A stretch of DNA of 6,943 bases from CAZOOA01 sp964581355 (lineage in GTDB: Bacteria; Bacillota; Dethiobacteria; DTU022; UBA8154). The stretch's first letter is position 1, and each line of letters starts with the position of its first letter. Made by a program: the position numbers and the translations under genes. The notes under the pieces are model-generated. The model made no database searches, was not told the DNA's origin, and saw nothing but the letters and a program-made list of their open reading frames with translations. The stretch covers positions 1 through 6,943 of the forward strand of contig CAZOOA010000104.1 in NCBI GenBank assembly GCA_964581355.1, in the 5' to 3' direction. Positions 1 through 6,441 of the stretch are shown here, piece after piece.

Positions 1-33
1 ACAAGTTCTTGCATGAATATTTGTCATACATAT

Positions 34-62
34 AGTATAGCAAATATATGCTATGGATACAA
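34..62 (-). promoter_or_regulatory. Candidate sigma-A promoter for a gene beyond the left edge
   Basis: Reading leftwards on the minus strand, a TTGTAT hexamer (62-57) is followed after 17 bp by TATACT (39-34). The -35 matches the sigma-A consensus at three of six positions and the -10 at five of six. Transcription would start near position 27 and run out of the window. The surrounding DNA is AT-rich, so a chance match is quite possible. A near-palindrome fills most of the spacer (listed separately), which is the main reason to take the promoter seriously. No start codon with a convincing Shine-Dalgarno site lies between here and the edge. Confidence 0.3.
37..54. promoter_or_regulatory. 18-bp near-palindrome, operator-like
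   Basis: ATAGCA (37-42) and TGCTAT (49-54) are perfect inverted repeats around an AT-rich centre, so 16 of the 18 positions are symmetric. The element covers most of the spacer of the candidate minus-strand promoter and touches its -10 box. That size and placement suit a dimeric repressor of the MarR or TetR kind. I found no copy of the same sequence at the fadN promoter, so a link to the MarR gene in this window is not supported by sequence. Confidence 0.35.
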
Positions 63-101
63 GTATTATCAGATATTAAGTTATAACATACAGTCTTTTT
101 T

Positions 102-148
102 CCCGGCTTTCATCTCGGGGTCAATAGACCCCGAGGATTCCCGCCGGG
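102..148. repeat. Compound stem-loop downstream of the operon terminator
   Basis: An inner perfect 9-bp stem pairs CTCGGGGTC (114-122) with GACCCCGAG (127-135) around an AATA loop. It is nested inside an outer 6-bp stem that pairs CCCGGC (102-107) with GCCGGG (143-148). On the minus strand the structure is followed by an A-run, not a U-run. On the plus strand it is followed only by a short TTT. It is therefore not a standard intrinsic terminator in either direction. It could be a backup terminator, a leader structure for a leftward gene, or a dispersed palindromic repeat. The role is unknown. Confidence 0.55.
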
Positions 149-154
149 GTTTCT

Positions 155-187
155 AAAAAAACAAACCCTCCTGCCAACCAAGGAGGG
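155..187 (-). terminator. Rho-independent terminator of the fadNAE-marR operon
   Basis: In the minus-strand RNA, a 7-bp stem CCCTCCT/AGGAGGG (187-181 with 172-166) closes an 8-nt loop. The tract TTTGTTTTTTT (165-155) follows immediately. A GC-rich stem followed by a U-run in the direction of the genes is the classic intrinsic terminator layout. It lies about 100 nt beyond the marR stop codon, with no other gene between, so it should end the whole operon transcript. Confidence 0.85.
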
Positions 188-285
188 AACAAGACAGATA
201 ATCTTCTTCTTTAAGCTATTGTGCCAAATTTTACAATAATAATATAATAATCCAGAATAAAAATGGCAATCTGCCAGGGCAGTGA

Positions 286-837
286 TTACCCTTTTCCCTG
301 CTTTTGGCTTTGCTCTGGCAGCACTTCAGACTGGAGTTCAGGCAGATTTTCCTGTTGCCTGGCCTGTTTTTGCTGGTAGAGCTGTTCAAGTTCTTCGAAA
401 ACACGGAGCACTGCCTGCAGGGAAATGATCAACATTTCTCGTTCCTCCAGGGTAATGCGTTCGGCCAGGTTGTTGAAGCGGTGAGTGCGGCGGTTGAACA
501 CCAGCCGGGCCAGCTGCCGGCCAAAAGAGGTCAGGGAAACCCGAACAATCCGCCTGTCTTTTTCATCCCCATAGCGGCGGACCAAGTTAAGTTTTACCAA
601 TCGGTTTACCATCCTTGTTACAGCACTTTCTGCCAGAAATAGTTCCTGGCTCAGTTCCCCCATGGTCAAGCTTTCATTAAAATACAGTACCAGCAGGGCA
701 TTGACCTGTCCTGGGGTAATATCCAGGCCGGTTAGTTCACGGCTTTCTTCCGTCTGCAGGTAATGCATCAGCTTGGGGAAAATAGTTTGAATGGCGGTTG
801 TAAAATTATCCTTATCTTTATAATCCACCAACTTCAA
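286..837 (-). CDS. MarR-family winged helix-turn-helix transcriptional regulator
   Basis: This 183-residue protein has the MarR fold: N-terminal dimerisation helix (about 12-36), a winged helix-turn-helix (about 42-104), and a C-terminal dimerisation helix (about 128-155). The recognition helix region contains ESAVTRMVNRL (70-80), and the wing carries the family signature DRRIVRVSLT (94-103). Most MarR proteins are about 140-160 residues; here residues 150-183 add a hydrophilic tail rich in Gln and Glu. It is the last gene of a beta-oxidation operon, 75 nt after fadE, which suggests a local regulator sensing acyl-CoA or fatty acid. B. subtilis uses the TetR protein FadR for this job, so the regulator differs. 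The start is TTG, with TTG at codon 3 (829-831) and GTG at codon 4 as alternatives. The family is clear; the ligand and target genes are inferred from position only. Confidence 0.9.
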   Translation of the reverse strand: MKLVDYKDKDNFTTAIQTIFPKLMHYLQTEESRELTGLDITPGQVNALLVLYFNESLTMGELSQELFLAESAVTRMVNRLVKLNLVRRYGDEKDRRIVRVSLTSFGRQLARLVFNRRTHRFNNLAERITLEEREMLIISLQAVLRVFEELEQLYQQKQARQQENLPELQSEVLPEQSQKQGKG

Positions 838-840
838 ATT

Positions 841-849
841 CCCCCTTTT
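841..849 (-). promoter_or_regulatory. marR ribosome binding site, start-deciding
   Basis: AAAAGGGGG (849-841) is the only purine-rich stretch upstream of marR. It leaves just 3 nt before the TTG at 837-835, which is unusually tight. It leaves 9 nt before the in-frame TTG at 831-829 (codon 3), a normal distance. No ATG is available nearby. The true start may therefore be codon 3, shortening the protein by two residues. A TTG start with a non-ideal Shine-Dalgarno suggests deliberately low translation of the regulator compared with the enzymes. Confidence 0.6.
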
Positions 850-863
850 CGATAAGATGCCGA

Positions 864-895
864 AGCAGGCCCGGCCTGCACGGGCCGGGCCTGCT
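864..895 (-). repeat. Intercistronic GC-rich hairpin between fadE and marR
   Basis: A perfect 13-bp inverted repeat, AGCAGGCCCGGCC (864-876) with GGCCGGGCCTGCT (883-895), closes a 6-nt loop. It begins 17 nt after the fadE stop codon and ends about 14 nt before the marR Shine-Dalgarno site. In the direction of transcription the following bases are TCGGCATC, with no U-tract, so it is not a normal intrinsic terminator. Such a stable stem at a gene junction could protect the upstream mRNA from 3'-5' exonucleases or lower readthrough into marR. Confidence 0.8.
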
Positions 896-912
896 CAGCA
901 ATGGCAACCCGC

Positions 913-2694
913 TTACTTTACCACAAAGTATTTCTTGGACTCATACATTTCGTTTGCGATGTAGCGCTTGCGCTCATAGATGTTTATTTGGTCAAAGCGG
1001 GTCAGCTTACGCAAAGCTGAAAGCATGGTGCGCATGGTGTCGCCTTCCTCCATGGCAGCAAGAACTTCTTTGCCCCAAATATCGAACTTGGGCATCGCTT
1101 CTGCCACAAAGCACTCGGTCATCTTGATAGCCAGTTCAGCTGCATCTTCACCTTTTTCCTGGATGATTTTCTTGGCACGCAGGCATGCACTTTCTGCGGC
1201 AAAGACCTGGATGGCCATATCAGCCATACGACCCAGGATTTCCTGTTCCTTCTGGATAGCTTCGCCGTACTTCTGAACAGCTGTCCCGGAAATCATCAAG
1301 AAGACTTTTTTCATGTTTTCAACCAATTCTTCCTGTTCTGCCAGGGGCTCATCGGAGGTTTCCTTCATTACTGGCATCATCATCTCTTCCTGCAGCTTTT
1401 GTGCTGCCTCGATGAGGGCAATTTCGCCTTTCATGGCTTTGCGCATCAGCGTTGCAGGAATGATCAAGCGGTTGATCTCGTTGGTCCCCTCGAAGATGCG
1501 GTTAATCCGGCTGTCACGGTAAGCCCTTTCCATGGGATATTCCTGGCCGTAGCCATAACCGCCGTATACCTGCACGCCTTCGTCAGCGATAAAGTCAAAA
1601 GCCTCGGAGCAGAAGATCTTGTTGATGGAGCACTCGATCGCGTATTCCTGGATCCCGTCGGCGATCTTCTTGCCGGCATCATCTCCTTCCAGGTCGAAAG
1701 AAGAGAGCAGGTCCTCAATGAGACCACCGCTGCGGTAAAGCATGCTTTCCATGACATAGTTCAGGATAGCCATGTCGGCAATTTTTCCTTTAATCAGGCC
1801 AAACTTGGCAATCGGCATTTTGAACTGTTGACGCTGCAAAGCATAGTCCACGGCATGTTCCAAAACATATTTGCCTGCGCCCACGCAGCCGGCACCCAGC
1901 TTGAACCGGCCAATGTTCAGGATGTTGAAAGCTACCTGGTGTCCTTTGCCAATTTCCCAGAGAACGTTCTCCACGGGAACCTTGGCATCTTCAAAGATAA
2001 CGCTGCAGGTTGATGAACCCTTTAAACCCATTTTCTTTTCTTCCGGGTCAATGCTGACACCAGGTGCATCACCGTCTACGATAAAGGCAGTGAACTTTTC
2101 ATTGTCGACCTTGGCGTACGTAACGATGACGTGGGCCCAGGATGCATTAGTAATGTACTGCTTGGCCCCGTTCAAGATATAGTAGTTTCCGCACTCGCTT
2201 AAAACCGCCCGAGTCTTGCTGTTAAGGGCGTCAGAACCAGCTTCCGGTTCGGTTAAAGCGTAAGCAGCGATCTTTTCTCCGCTGGCCAAGCCGGGCAAAT
2301 ACTTGGCTTTCTGTTCTTCATTCCCGAAAAGGACGATGGGCAAAGAGCCAATCCCGGTATGGGCTCCAAAAGCGGTAGCAAAAGAACCGTTCAAGGACAG
2401 GTTTTCTGTAACGATCAGGGTAGATATTTTGTCTCCTTCTTCCCCGCCGTATTTTTCGGGAATATCCATTCCCAAAAGACCCAGTTCACCGGCTTCCTTG
2501 AGCAGGCCAACGGTAACTCCTTCTGCCATCGCTTCGATTTCGTCCACCTTGGGAAGTACTTTGTCCTGGACGAAATCTCTACTCATACTGTCGATCATTT
2601 TATGGGTCTGGTCGAAATCCTCCGGTGTAAACACGTCTGCAGGCTCCGACTTGCTGATCAGGTAGGCTCCACCTTTAATCAATTCTTTGGACAT
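913..2694 (-). CDS. fadE: Acyl-CoA dehydrogenase, long/very-long-chain type
   Basis: This flavoenzyme makes trans-2-enoyl-CoA from acyl-CoA, the first step of beta-oxidation, and normally passes electrons to electron-transfer flavoprotein. The acyl-CoA dehydrogenase fold is complete: N-terminal helical domain (about 25-140), beta domain (about 141-245) with the flavin-binding motif YALTEPEAGSDA (145-156), and C-terminal helical domain (about 250-420) with RQQF (288-291), YPMER (386-390) and FEGT (401-404). E402 aligns with the catalytic base Glu376 of medium-chain acyl-CoA dehydrogenase. Residues about 440-593 add a helical extension like that of VLCAD, ACAD9 and B. subtilis FadE (594 residues), pointing to long-chain substrates. 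The N-terminal VFTPEDF motif (21-27) is also FadE-like. The ATG start has AAAGGAG (2710-2704) 9 nt upstream. It is the third gene of the operon. Exact chain-length range cannot be read from sequence. Confidence 0.95.
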   Translation of the reverse strand: MSKELIKGGAYLISKSEPADVFTPEDFDQTHKMIDSMSRDFVQDKVLPKVDEIEAMAEGVTVGLLKEAGELGLLGMDIPEKYGGEEGDKISTLIVTENLSLNGSFATAFGAHTGIGSLPIVLFGNEEQKAKYLPGLASGEKIAAYALTEPEAGSDALNSKTRAVLSECGNYYILNGAKQYITNASWAHVIVTYAKVDNEKFTAFIVDGDAPGVSIDPEEKKMGLKGSSTCSVIFEDAKVPVENVLWEIGKGHQVAFNILNIGRFKLGAGCVGAGKYVLEHAVDYALQRQQFKMPIAKFGLIKGKIADMAILNYVMESMLYRSGGLIEDLLSSFDLEGDDAGKKIADGIQEYAIECSINKIFCSEAFDFIADEGVQVYGGYGYGQEYPMERAYRDSRINRIFEGTNEINRLIIPATLMRKAMKGEIALIEAAQKLQEEMMMPVMKETSDEPLAEQEELVENMKKVFLMISGTAVQKYGEAIQKEQEILGRMADMAIQVFAAESACLRAKKIIQEKGEDAAELAIKMTECFVAEAMPKFDIWGKEVLAAMEEGDTMRTMLSALRKLTRFDQINIYERKRYIANEMYESKKYFVVK

Positions 2695-2729
2695 TTTAAG
2701 ACACTCCTTTCAATTTCACCTTGGATATC

Positions 2730-2754
2730 AGCCCGGTTGGAAACCAACCGGGCT
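2730..2754 (-). repeat. Intercistronic hairpin between fadA and fadE
   Basis: A perfect 11-bp inverted repeat, AGCCCGGTTGG (2730-2740) with CCAACCGGGCT (2744-2754), closes a 3-nt loop. It starts 6 nt after the fadA stop codon and lies about 20 nt before the fadE Shine-Dalgarno site. In the direction of the genes it is followed by GATATCC, so there is no U-tract. On the plus strand TTTGTTGTT follows, but no gene runs that way. An mRNA processing or stability element separating fadNA from fadE is the likeliest reading; partial attenuation is an alternative. Confidence 0.8.
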
Positions 2755-2760
2755 TTGTTG

Positions 2761-3939
2761 TTACCTGCGCTCAAATATCCCGGCTGCCCCCATGCCTCCA
2801 CCGATACACATGGAAACGGCTCCGTGCTTGGCGTTTTGGCGCATCATTTCATAAATCAGGGTAACGGTCAGCTTGGCCCCGGTGCAGCCCAGGGGATGGC
2901 CCAGGGCAATAGCGCCGCCGTTAAAGTTAATCTTGCTGTCGTCCAGGCCCAGTTCTTTGATGCAAGCCAGGGCCTGGGCTGCAAAGGCTTCATTCAACTC
3001 GAATACGTCGATGTCTTCTTTTTTCAGCCCGGCCAGTTCCAGGGCCTTGGGGATAGCGACAACAGGGCCTATACCCATAACATCAGCATCTACCCCGCCA
3101 ACGGCAAAGCTCTTGAAATAAACCAGGGGGGTAAGACCCATGGCTTCGGCTTTGTCCTTGGACATTACCACAACTGCAGCGGCTCCATCGTTGATCTGGG
3201 AGGAGTTGCCTGCAGTGACCACGCCGCCTTGCTTGAACACAGGGCGCAGTTTGCCCAAACCTTCCGCAGTACTGTCAGGACGTACACCTTCGTCAGTATC
3301 GAAGATGATCTCTTTTTCATAAAAACGGCCTTTCTTGTCCAGGCCCCGCTGCTTTACCGGTACCGGAATAATTTCATCTTTAAACTTGCCGTCCTGGATG
3401 GCCTTGGCGGCTTTCTGGTGACTGGCAGCAGCAAATGTATCCATCTCATCCCGTTTGATATTAAACCGTTCGGCCACATTTTCAGCAGTCAGGCCCATGT
3501 TGATATAGGCTTCGGGGTAGTTATCAGCCAGGTACGGGTTGGGTGCCAGTTTATTGCCTCCCATAGGAACCATGCTCATGCTTTCCACTCCACCGGCCAG
3601 GATTACTTCAGCCGCACCGGTCTGGATCTGCGATGCCGCCAACGCAATGCTCTGCAGTCCTGAAGAGCAAAAACGGTTTACTGTATAACCCGGCACGGAA
3701 GAGGGCAGGCCGGCCCTCTGGCAGGCAATCCTGCCGATGTTCATACCCTGTTCGCCTTCCGGGAAGGCGCAGCCCAGGATAACATCATCAATATCCTCGG
3801 GCTTCAGGCCGTCGGCCCGCTTGATGCTTTCATTGATCACCAGCGCGGCCAGGTCTTCCGGCCTGGTATCTTTTAAAGTCCCCCTGTTGGCGCGCCCGAT
3901 AGGGGTGCGCACTCCGGCGACTATGACAGCCTCACGCAT
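2761..3939 (-). CDS. fadA: Acetyl-CoA C-acyltransferase (3-ketoacyl-CoA thiolase)
   Basis: This thiolase cleaves 3-ketoacyl-CoA with CoA to give acetyl-CoA and an acyl-CoA two carbons shorter, the last step of each beta-oxidation turn. At 392 residues it is a full-length type II thiolase, close to B. subtilis FadA (391). All active-site elements are present: nucleophile Cys91 in VNRFCSSG (87-94), NEAFA (316-320), His348 in GGAIALGHPLG (341-351), and Cys378 in CIGGGMG (378-384). The first residues (VIVAGVRTPIGR) match the family start. The ATG is preceded by AAGGAGGG (3955-3948) with 8 nt spacing, a near-ideal ribosome site. It starts 22 nt after the fadN stop, so the two are almost certainly cotranscribed and may form a functional complex. 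A biosynthetic acetoacetyl-CoA thiolase role is possible for this family, but the operon favours degradation. Confidence 0.95.
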   Translation of the reverse strand: MREAVIVAGVRTPIGRANRGTLKDTRPEDLAALVINESIKRADGLKPEDIDDVILGCAFPEGEQGMNIGRIACQRAGLPSSVPGYTVNRFCSSGLQSIALAASQIQTGAAEVILAGGVESMSMVPMGGNKLAPNPYLADNYPEAYINMGLTAENVAERFNIKRDEMDTFAAASHQKAAKAIQDGKFKDEIIPVPVKQRGLDKKGRFYEKEIIFDTDEGVRPDSTAEGLGKLRPVFKQGGVVTAGNSSQINDGAAAVVVMSKDKAEAMGLTPLVYFKSFAVGGVDADVMGIGPVVAIPKALELAGLKKEDIDVFELNEAFAAQALACIKELGLDDSKINFNGGAIALGHPLGCTGAKLTVTLIYEMMRQNAKHGAVSMCIGGGMGAAGIFERR

Positions 3940-3961
3940 AGATATATCCCTCCTTAAGTCT

Positions 3962-6370
3962 TTAATTCCTTAAAGGTTTGCCCGTCTGCAGCATATGCAT
4001 CATACGCTCTTGGGTCTTGGGCTGGCCGCAGAGGTGCAGGAAAACTTCGCGCTCCAGGTCCAGCAGGTACTGCTCGTCTACCCAGGTATTGGCCGGTAAG
4101 CGGCCGCCGCTGAAGATATAGGCCAGTTTTTCCCCAAGGTATGCATCGTACTCGGAGATATAGTTGCCTTCCTTCATCAGGTAAATACCCGTCTTCATGG
4201 CAGCGTATCCCGGCTCCCCAACCACGCGGATTTTTTTGCGCTCAGGCGGTTTAAAACCTTCCAAATTCATAGCCATTACCACGTTCTTGGCTTCGTAGAT
4301 GTGACGATCGCCGTTTATCGTGATTGAATCCTGGGGCCTCATGTAGTTGTACATATACCCTTCCTTGGCACTGGTGGCTACCTTGGCCATTGCTACTGTT
4401 TCAAAGGCCTGCTGTACGAAGGGAAGCAGATCGCTGATATTTTTGCTGTCCTGCACGTTTTCCACGCTGCGCAGCACCATTTCCTTGCAACCGCCGCCCG
4501 CAGGGACCACGCCGACACCAACTTCTACAAGGCCCATGTATGTCTCAGCAGCTGGCCGGATACGGTGGGCATGGGCGATTACTTCATAGCCTCCACCCAG
4601 GGTCATACCATGGGGTGCAGCCACGACGGGCTTTTCACAGTACTTGATACGCATCAAGGACTGCTGGAGCTGGTGAGCAATCAGGTCGATCTCATCCCAC
4701 TCATCCGCCTGGGCTTCCATGAGGATCATCATCAAATTGGCCCCGACGCAGAAGTTGCGGGCCTGGTTACCGATTACGAGGCCGTCCCATCCTTTTTCCA
4801 CTTCTTCCACGGCTTTAAACAACATACTTACCACATCCGGCCCGATGGCCTGCCGGGGCGAATGAAATTCCAGGCAGAGAATGTTGTCGCCAATATCTAC
4901 CAGGCTGGCACCGGAAACAGACTTGACTACTTTATTCTGTTCCCTTAAGTCATCCAGGATGATGACCCCGGGACGGGGTTGTAGATCTTTATAAGTTTTT
5001 TCTTTAAAATCATAGTACAGGGTTTTGCCGTTTTCTTTCTTGTAAAAAGAAGTAAAGCCGGCATCCAACATTTCCTTAATCACAGCAGGAACTTCGTTGC
5101 CGTCTTTTTCAATACGTTCAGCCGCTTCTTTTACCCCCAGGGCATCCCACTGCTCGAAAGGACCGAGGTCCCAGTTAAAGCCCCAGCGCATCGCCCGATC
5201 GACGGCAACAACGTCATCGGCGATTTCGCCCAGCTTGACGGCCGAATAAATCAGGACTGGCTTTACTACCTTCCAGGCAAATTCTGCTCCCTTATCCTTA
5301 CCCTCCACCAATGTTTTTAACTTTTGACCTACGCCTTCCACGTTTTTCGTGGCGTCGATACTTCCGTACTTGGCCTTCTGGCGCGGACGATAATCCATTG
5401 TCTTATAATCCAGGGCCAGAATGTTCTTTCCTTCGGCTGACTTTTCTACCTTGTAAAAACCACCTTTGGTCTTGTCGCCAAGCCAGCCCTTTTCCGCCAT
5501 GGTTTGGGTGAATTCGGGCATTTCAAAGTCTTTGATTTCCCAGTCTTCAGAGATGTTATCCCGCACATTTTGGGCTACATGCAGGAAGACATCCAATCCT
5601 ACCATATCCAGGGTCCGGAAGGAAGCACTCTTGGGTCGCCCCATGGCTGGCCCGGTAATGGCATCAACTTCTTCCACGGAAAGGCCATCCTCTTCCATCA
5701 ATCGTGTAGTCACAACCATCCCGTAAACACCGATACGGTTGGCGATAAAGTTGGGGGTGTCCTTGGCAAAAACAACACCTTTACCCAATTTTTCCTCACA
5801 AAACCGCTCCATGAATTTAAGCGCTTCCGGATCGGACTTTTCGCAGGGGATAATTTCCAGCAGTTTCATATAACGGGGCGGGTTAAAGAAGTGAGTCCCC
5901 ATAAAGTGTTTCTTGAAATTATCTGAGCAGTTCTCTACCATTTGGTTTACCGAAATGCCGGATGTGTTTGTGCTGACAATAGTGCCTTCCTTCCAATGCT
6001 GCTCCACCTGGGCCATGAGTTTCTTTTTAATGTCCAGGTTTTCCACTACAACCTCGATAATCCAGTCCACCTCAGAAAGCTTATCCAGGTCATCTTCAAA
6101 GTTACCCGGCGTTAACAGGGCTGCATCCTTGCTGTCGTAAAATGGTGCCGGACGCATCTTTTTGAGGTTCTCAATTGACTGGGCGGCCAGCCGGTCCCTG
6201 ACTTTTTTGTCTTCCAGGGTCAGGCCGGCTGCTTTTTCTTGCTCGGTCAACTCCTTGGGAACAATGTCAAAAAGATAGCAGGGGATCCCTACGTTTGCCA
6301 AATGTGCAGCGATGGTCGCCCCCATCGTTCCAGCTCCCAGGACAGCAGCTTTGCGGATTTTAAAAGCCAT
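3962..6370 (-). CDS. fadN: 3-hydroxyacyl-CoA dehydrogenase / enoyl-CoA hydratase fusion
   Basis: This bifunctional enzyme hydrates trans-2-enoyl-CoA and then oxidises the 3-hydroxyacyl-CoA with NAD, the middle two steps of beta-oxidation. At 802 residues it matches B. subtilis FadN (789). The dehydrogenase comes first: Rossmann motif GAGTMG (12-17), Asp35 as likely NAD-ribose ligand, and Ser137, His160 (THFFNPP), Glu172 and Asn211 aligning with the human short-chain enzyme's Ser137, His158, Glu170 and Asn208. A dehydrogenase C-terminal domain (about 205-305) is followed by a second, degenerate copy (about 362-445). The hydratase/crotonase domain covers about 466-680, with CVGAN (541-545) for the oxyanion hole, and Glu596 (GGGYE) and Glu616 (VEVGVG) at the positions of the rat hydratase catalytic Glu144 and Glu164. 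This order is the reverse of E. coli FadB. The ATG has AAGGAGG (6384-6378) 7 nt upstream. It is the first gene of the operon. Confidence 0.95.
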   Translation of the reverse strand: MAFKIRKAAVLGAGTMGATIAAHLANVGIPCYLFDIVPKELTEQEKAAGLTLEDKKVRDRLAAQSIENLKKMRPAPFYDSKDAALLTPGNFEDDLDKLSEVDWIIEVVVENLDIKKKLMAQVEQHWKEGTIVSTNTSGISVNQMVENCSDNFKKHFMGTHFFNPPRYMKLLEIIPCEKSDPEALKFMERFCEEKLGKGVVFAKDTPNFIANRIGVYGMVVTTRLMEEDGLSVEEVDAITGPAMGRPKSASFRTLDMVGLDVFLHVAQNVRDNISEDWEIKDFEMPEFTQTMAEKGWLGDKTKGGFYKVEKSAEGKNILALDYKTMDYRPRQKAKYGSIDATKNVEGVGQKLKTLVEGKDKGAEFAWKVVKPVLIYSAVKLGEIADDVVAVDRAMRWGFNWDLGPFEQWDALGVKEAAERIEKDGNEVPAVIKEMLDAGFTSFYKKENGKTLYYDFKEKTYKDLQPRPGVIILDDLREQNKVVKSVSGASLVDIGDNILCLEFHSPRQAIGPDVVSMLFKAVEEVEKGWDGLVIGNQARNFCVGANLMMILMEAQADEWDEIDLIAHQLQQSLMRIKYCEKPVVAAPHGMTLGGGYEVIAHAHRIRPAAETYMGLVEVGVGVVPAGGGCKEMVLRSVENVQDSKNISDLLPFVQQAFETVAMAKVATSAKEGYMYNYMRPQDSITINGDRHIYEAKNVVMAMNLEGFKPPERKKIRVVGEPGYAAMKTGIYLMKEGNYISEYDAYLGEKLAYIFSGGRLPANTWVDEQYLLDLEREVFLHLCGQPKTQERMMHMLQTGKPLRN

Positions 6371-6388
6371 ACTCCCTCCTCCTTATCC

Positions 6389-6410
6389 ATCGGATTAATC
6401 TTCAACCGAT
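6389..6410. promoter_or_regulatory. Short inverted repeat at the fadN transcription start
   Basis: ATCGG (6389-6393) and CCGAT (6406-6410) are perfect 5-bp inverted arms, 12 bp apart, around a central ATTAAT. The element lies between the fadN -10 box and the Shine-Dalgarno site and should overlap the transcription start. As DNA it could be a repressor site; as RNA only part of it would be transcribed, so a DNA-level role is more plausible. The arms are short enough that chance is a real alternative. Confidence 0.35.
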
Positions 6411-6426
6411 CATTATAGTTCTTCAA
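6399..6426 (-). repeat. TTGAAGA direct repeats flanking the fadN -10 box
   Basis: TTGAAGA occurs at 6426-6420 and again at 6405-6399 on the minus strand. The copies are 21 bp apart, two turns of the helix, so both face the same side of the DNA. The -10 hexamer (6417-6412) sits between them. This is a plausible arrangement for a regulator bound as two units over the promoter. Two 7-bp matches alone are modest evidence. Confidence 0.4.
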
Positions 6427-6441
6427 ATAAACATGTAACAA
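6412..6441 (-). promoter_or_regulatory. Sigma-A promoter of the fadNAE-marR operon
   Basis: The minus strand shows TTGTTA (6441-6436), an 18-bp spacer, and a perfect TATAAT (6417-6412). The predicted transcription start is near 6405, giving a leader of about 35 nt that ends in the strong fadN ribosome site. The -35 matches four of six consensus positions. No better candidate lies between this point and fadN. The weak -35 beside a perfect -10, with repeats on both sides of the -10, fits a repressible promoter. Confidence 0.75.

Noticed and set aside
1464..1757. 97-residue minus-strand frame inside fadE
   Set aside because: It is an alternative frame of the same strand within fadE, with a low-complexity Ser/Thr/Arg-rich translation typical of a frame shadow.
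1399..2013. 204-residue plus-strand open frame
   Set aside because: It is entirely antisense to fadE, with no ribosome site and no recognisable domain; long antisense frames are common opposite coding sequence of this composition.
2730..2763. Plus-strand intrinsic terminator reading of the fadA-fadE hairpin
   Set aside because: TTTGTTGTT follows the stem on the plus strand, but the T-run is interrupted and no plus-strand gene exists to terminate.
2359..3663. 434-residue plus-strand open frame
   Set aside because: It lies antisense across fadA, the gap and the start of fadE, which are unambiguous genes with full catalytic motifs. The translation shows no recognisable family, and no promoter or ribosome site is visible for it.
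5504..5926. 140-residue plus-strand open frame
   Set aside because: It is antisense to the dehydrogenase half of fadN, with no family resemblance.
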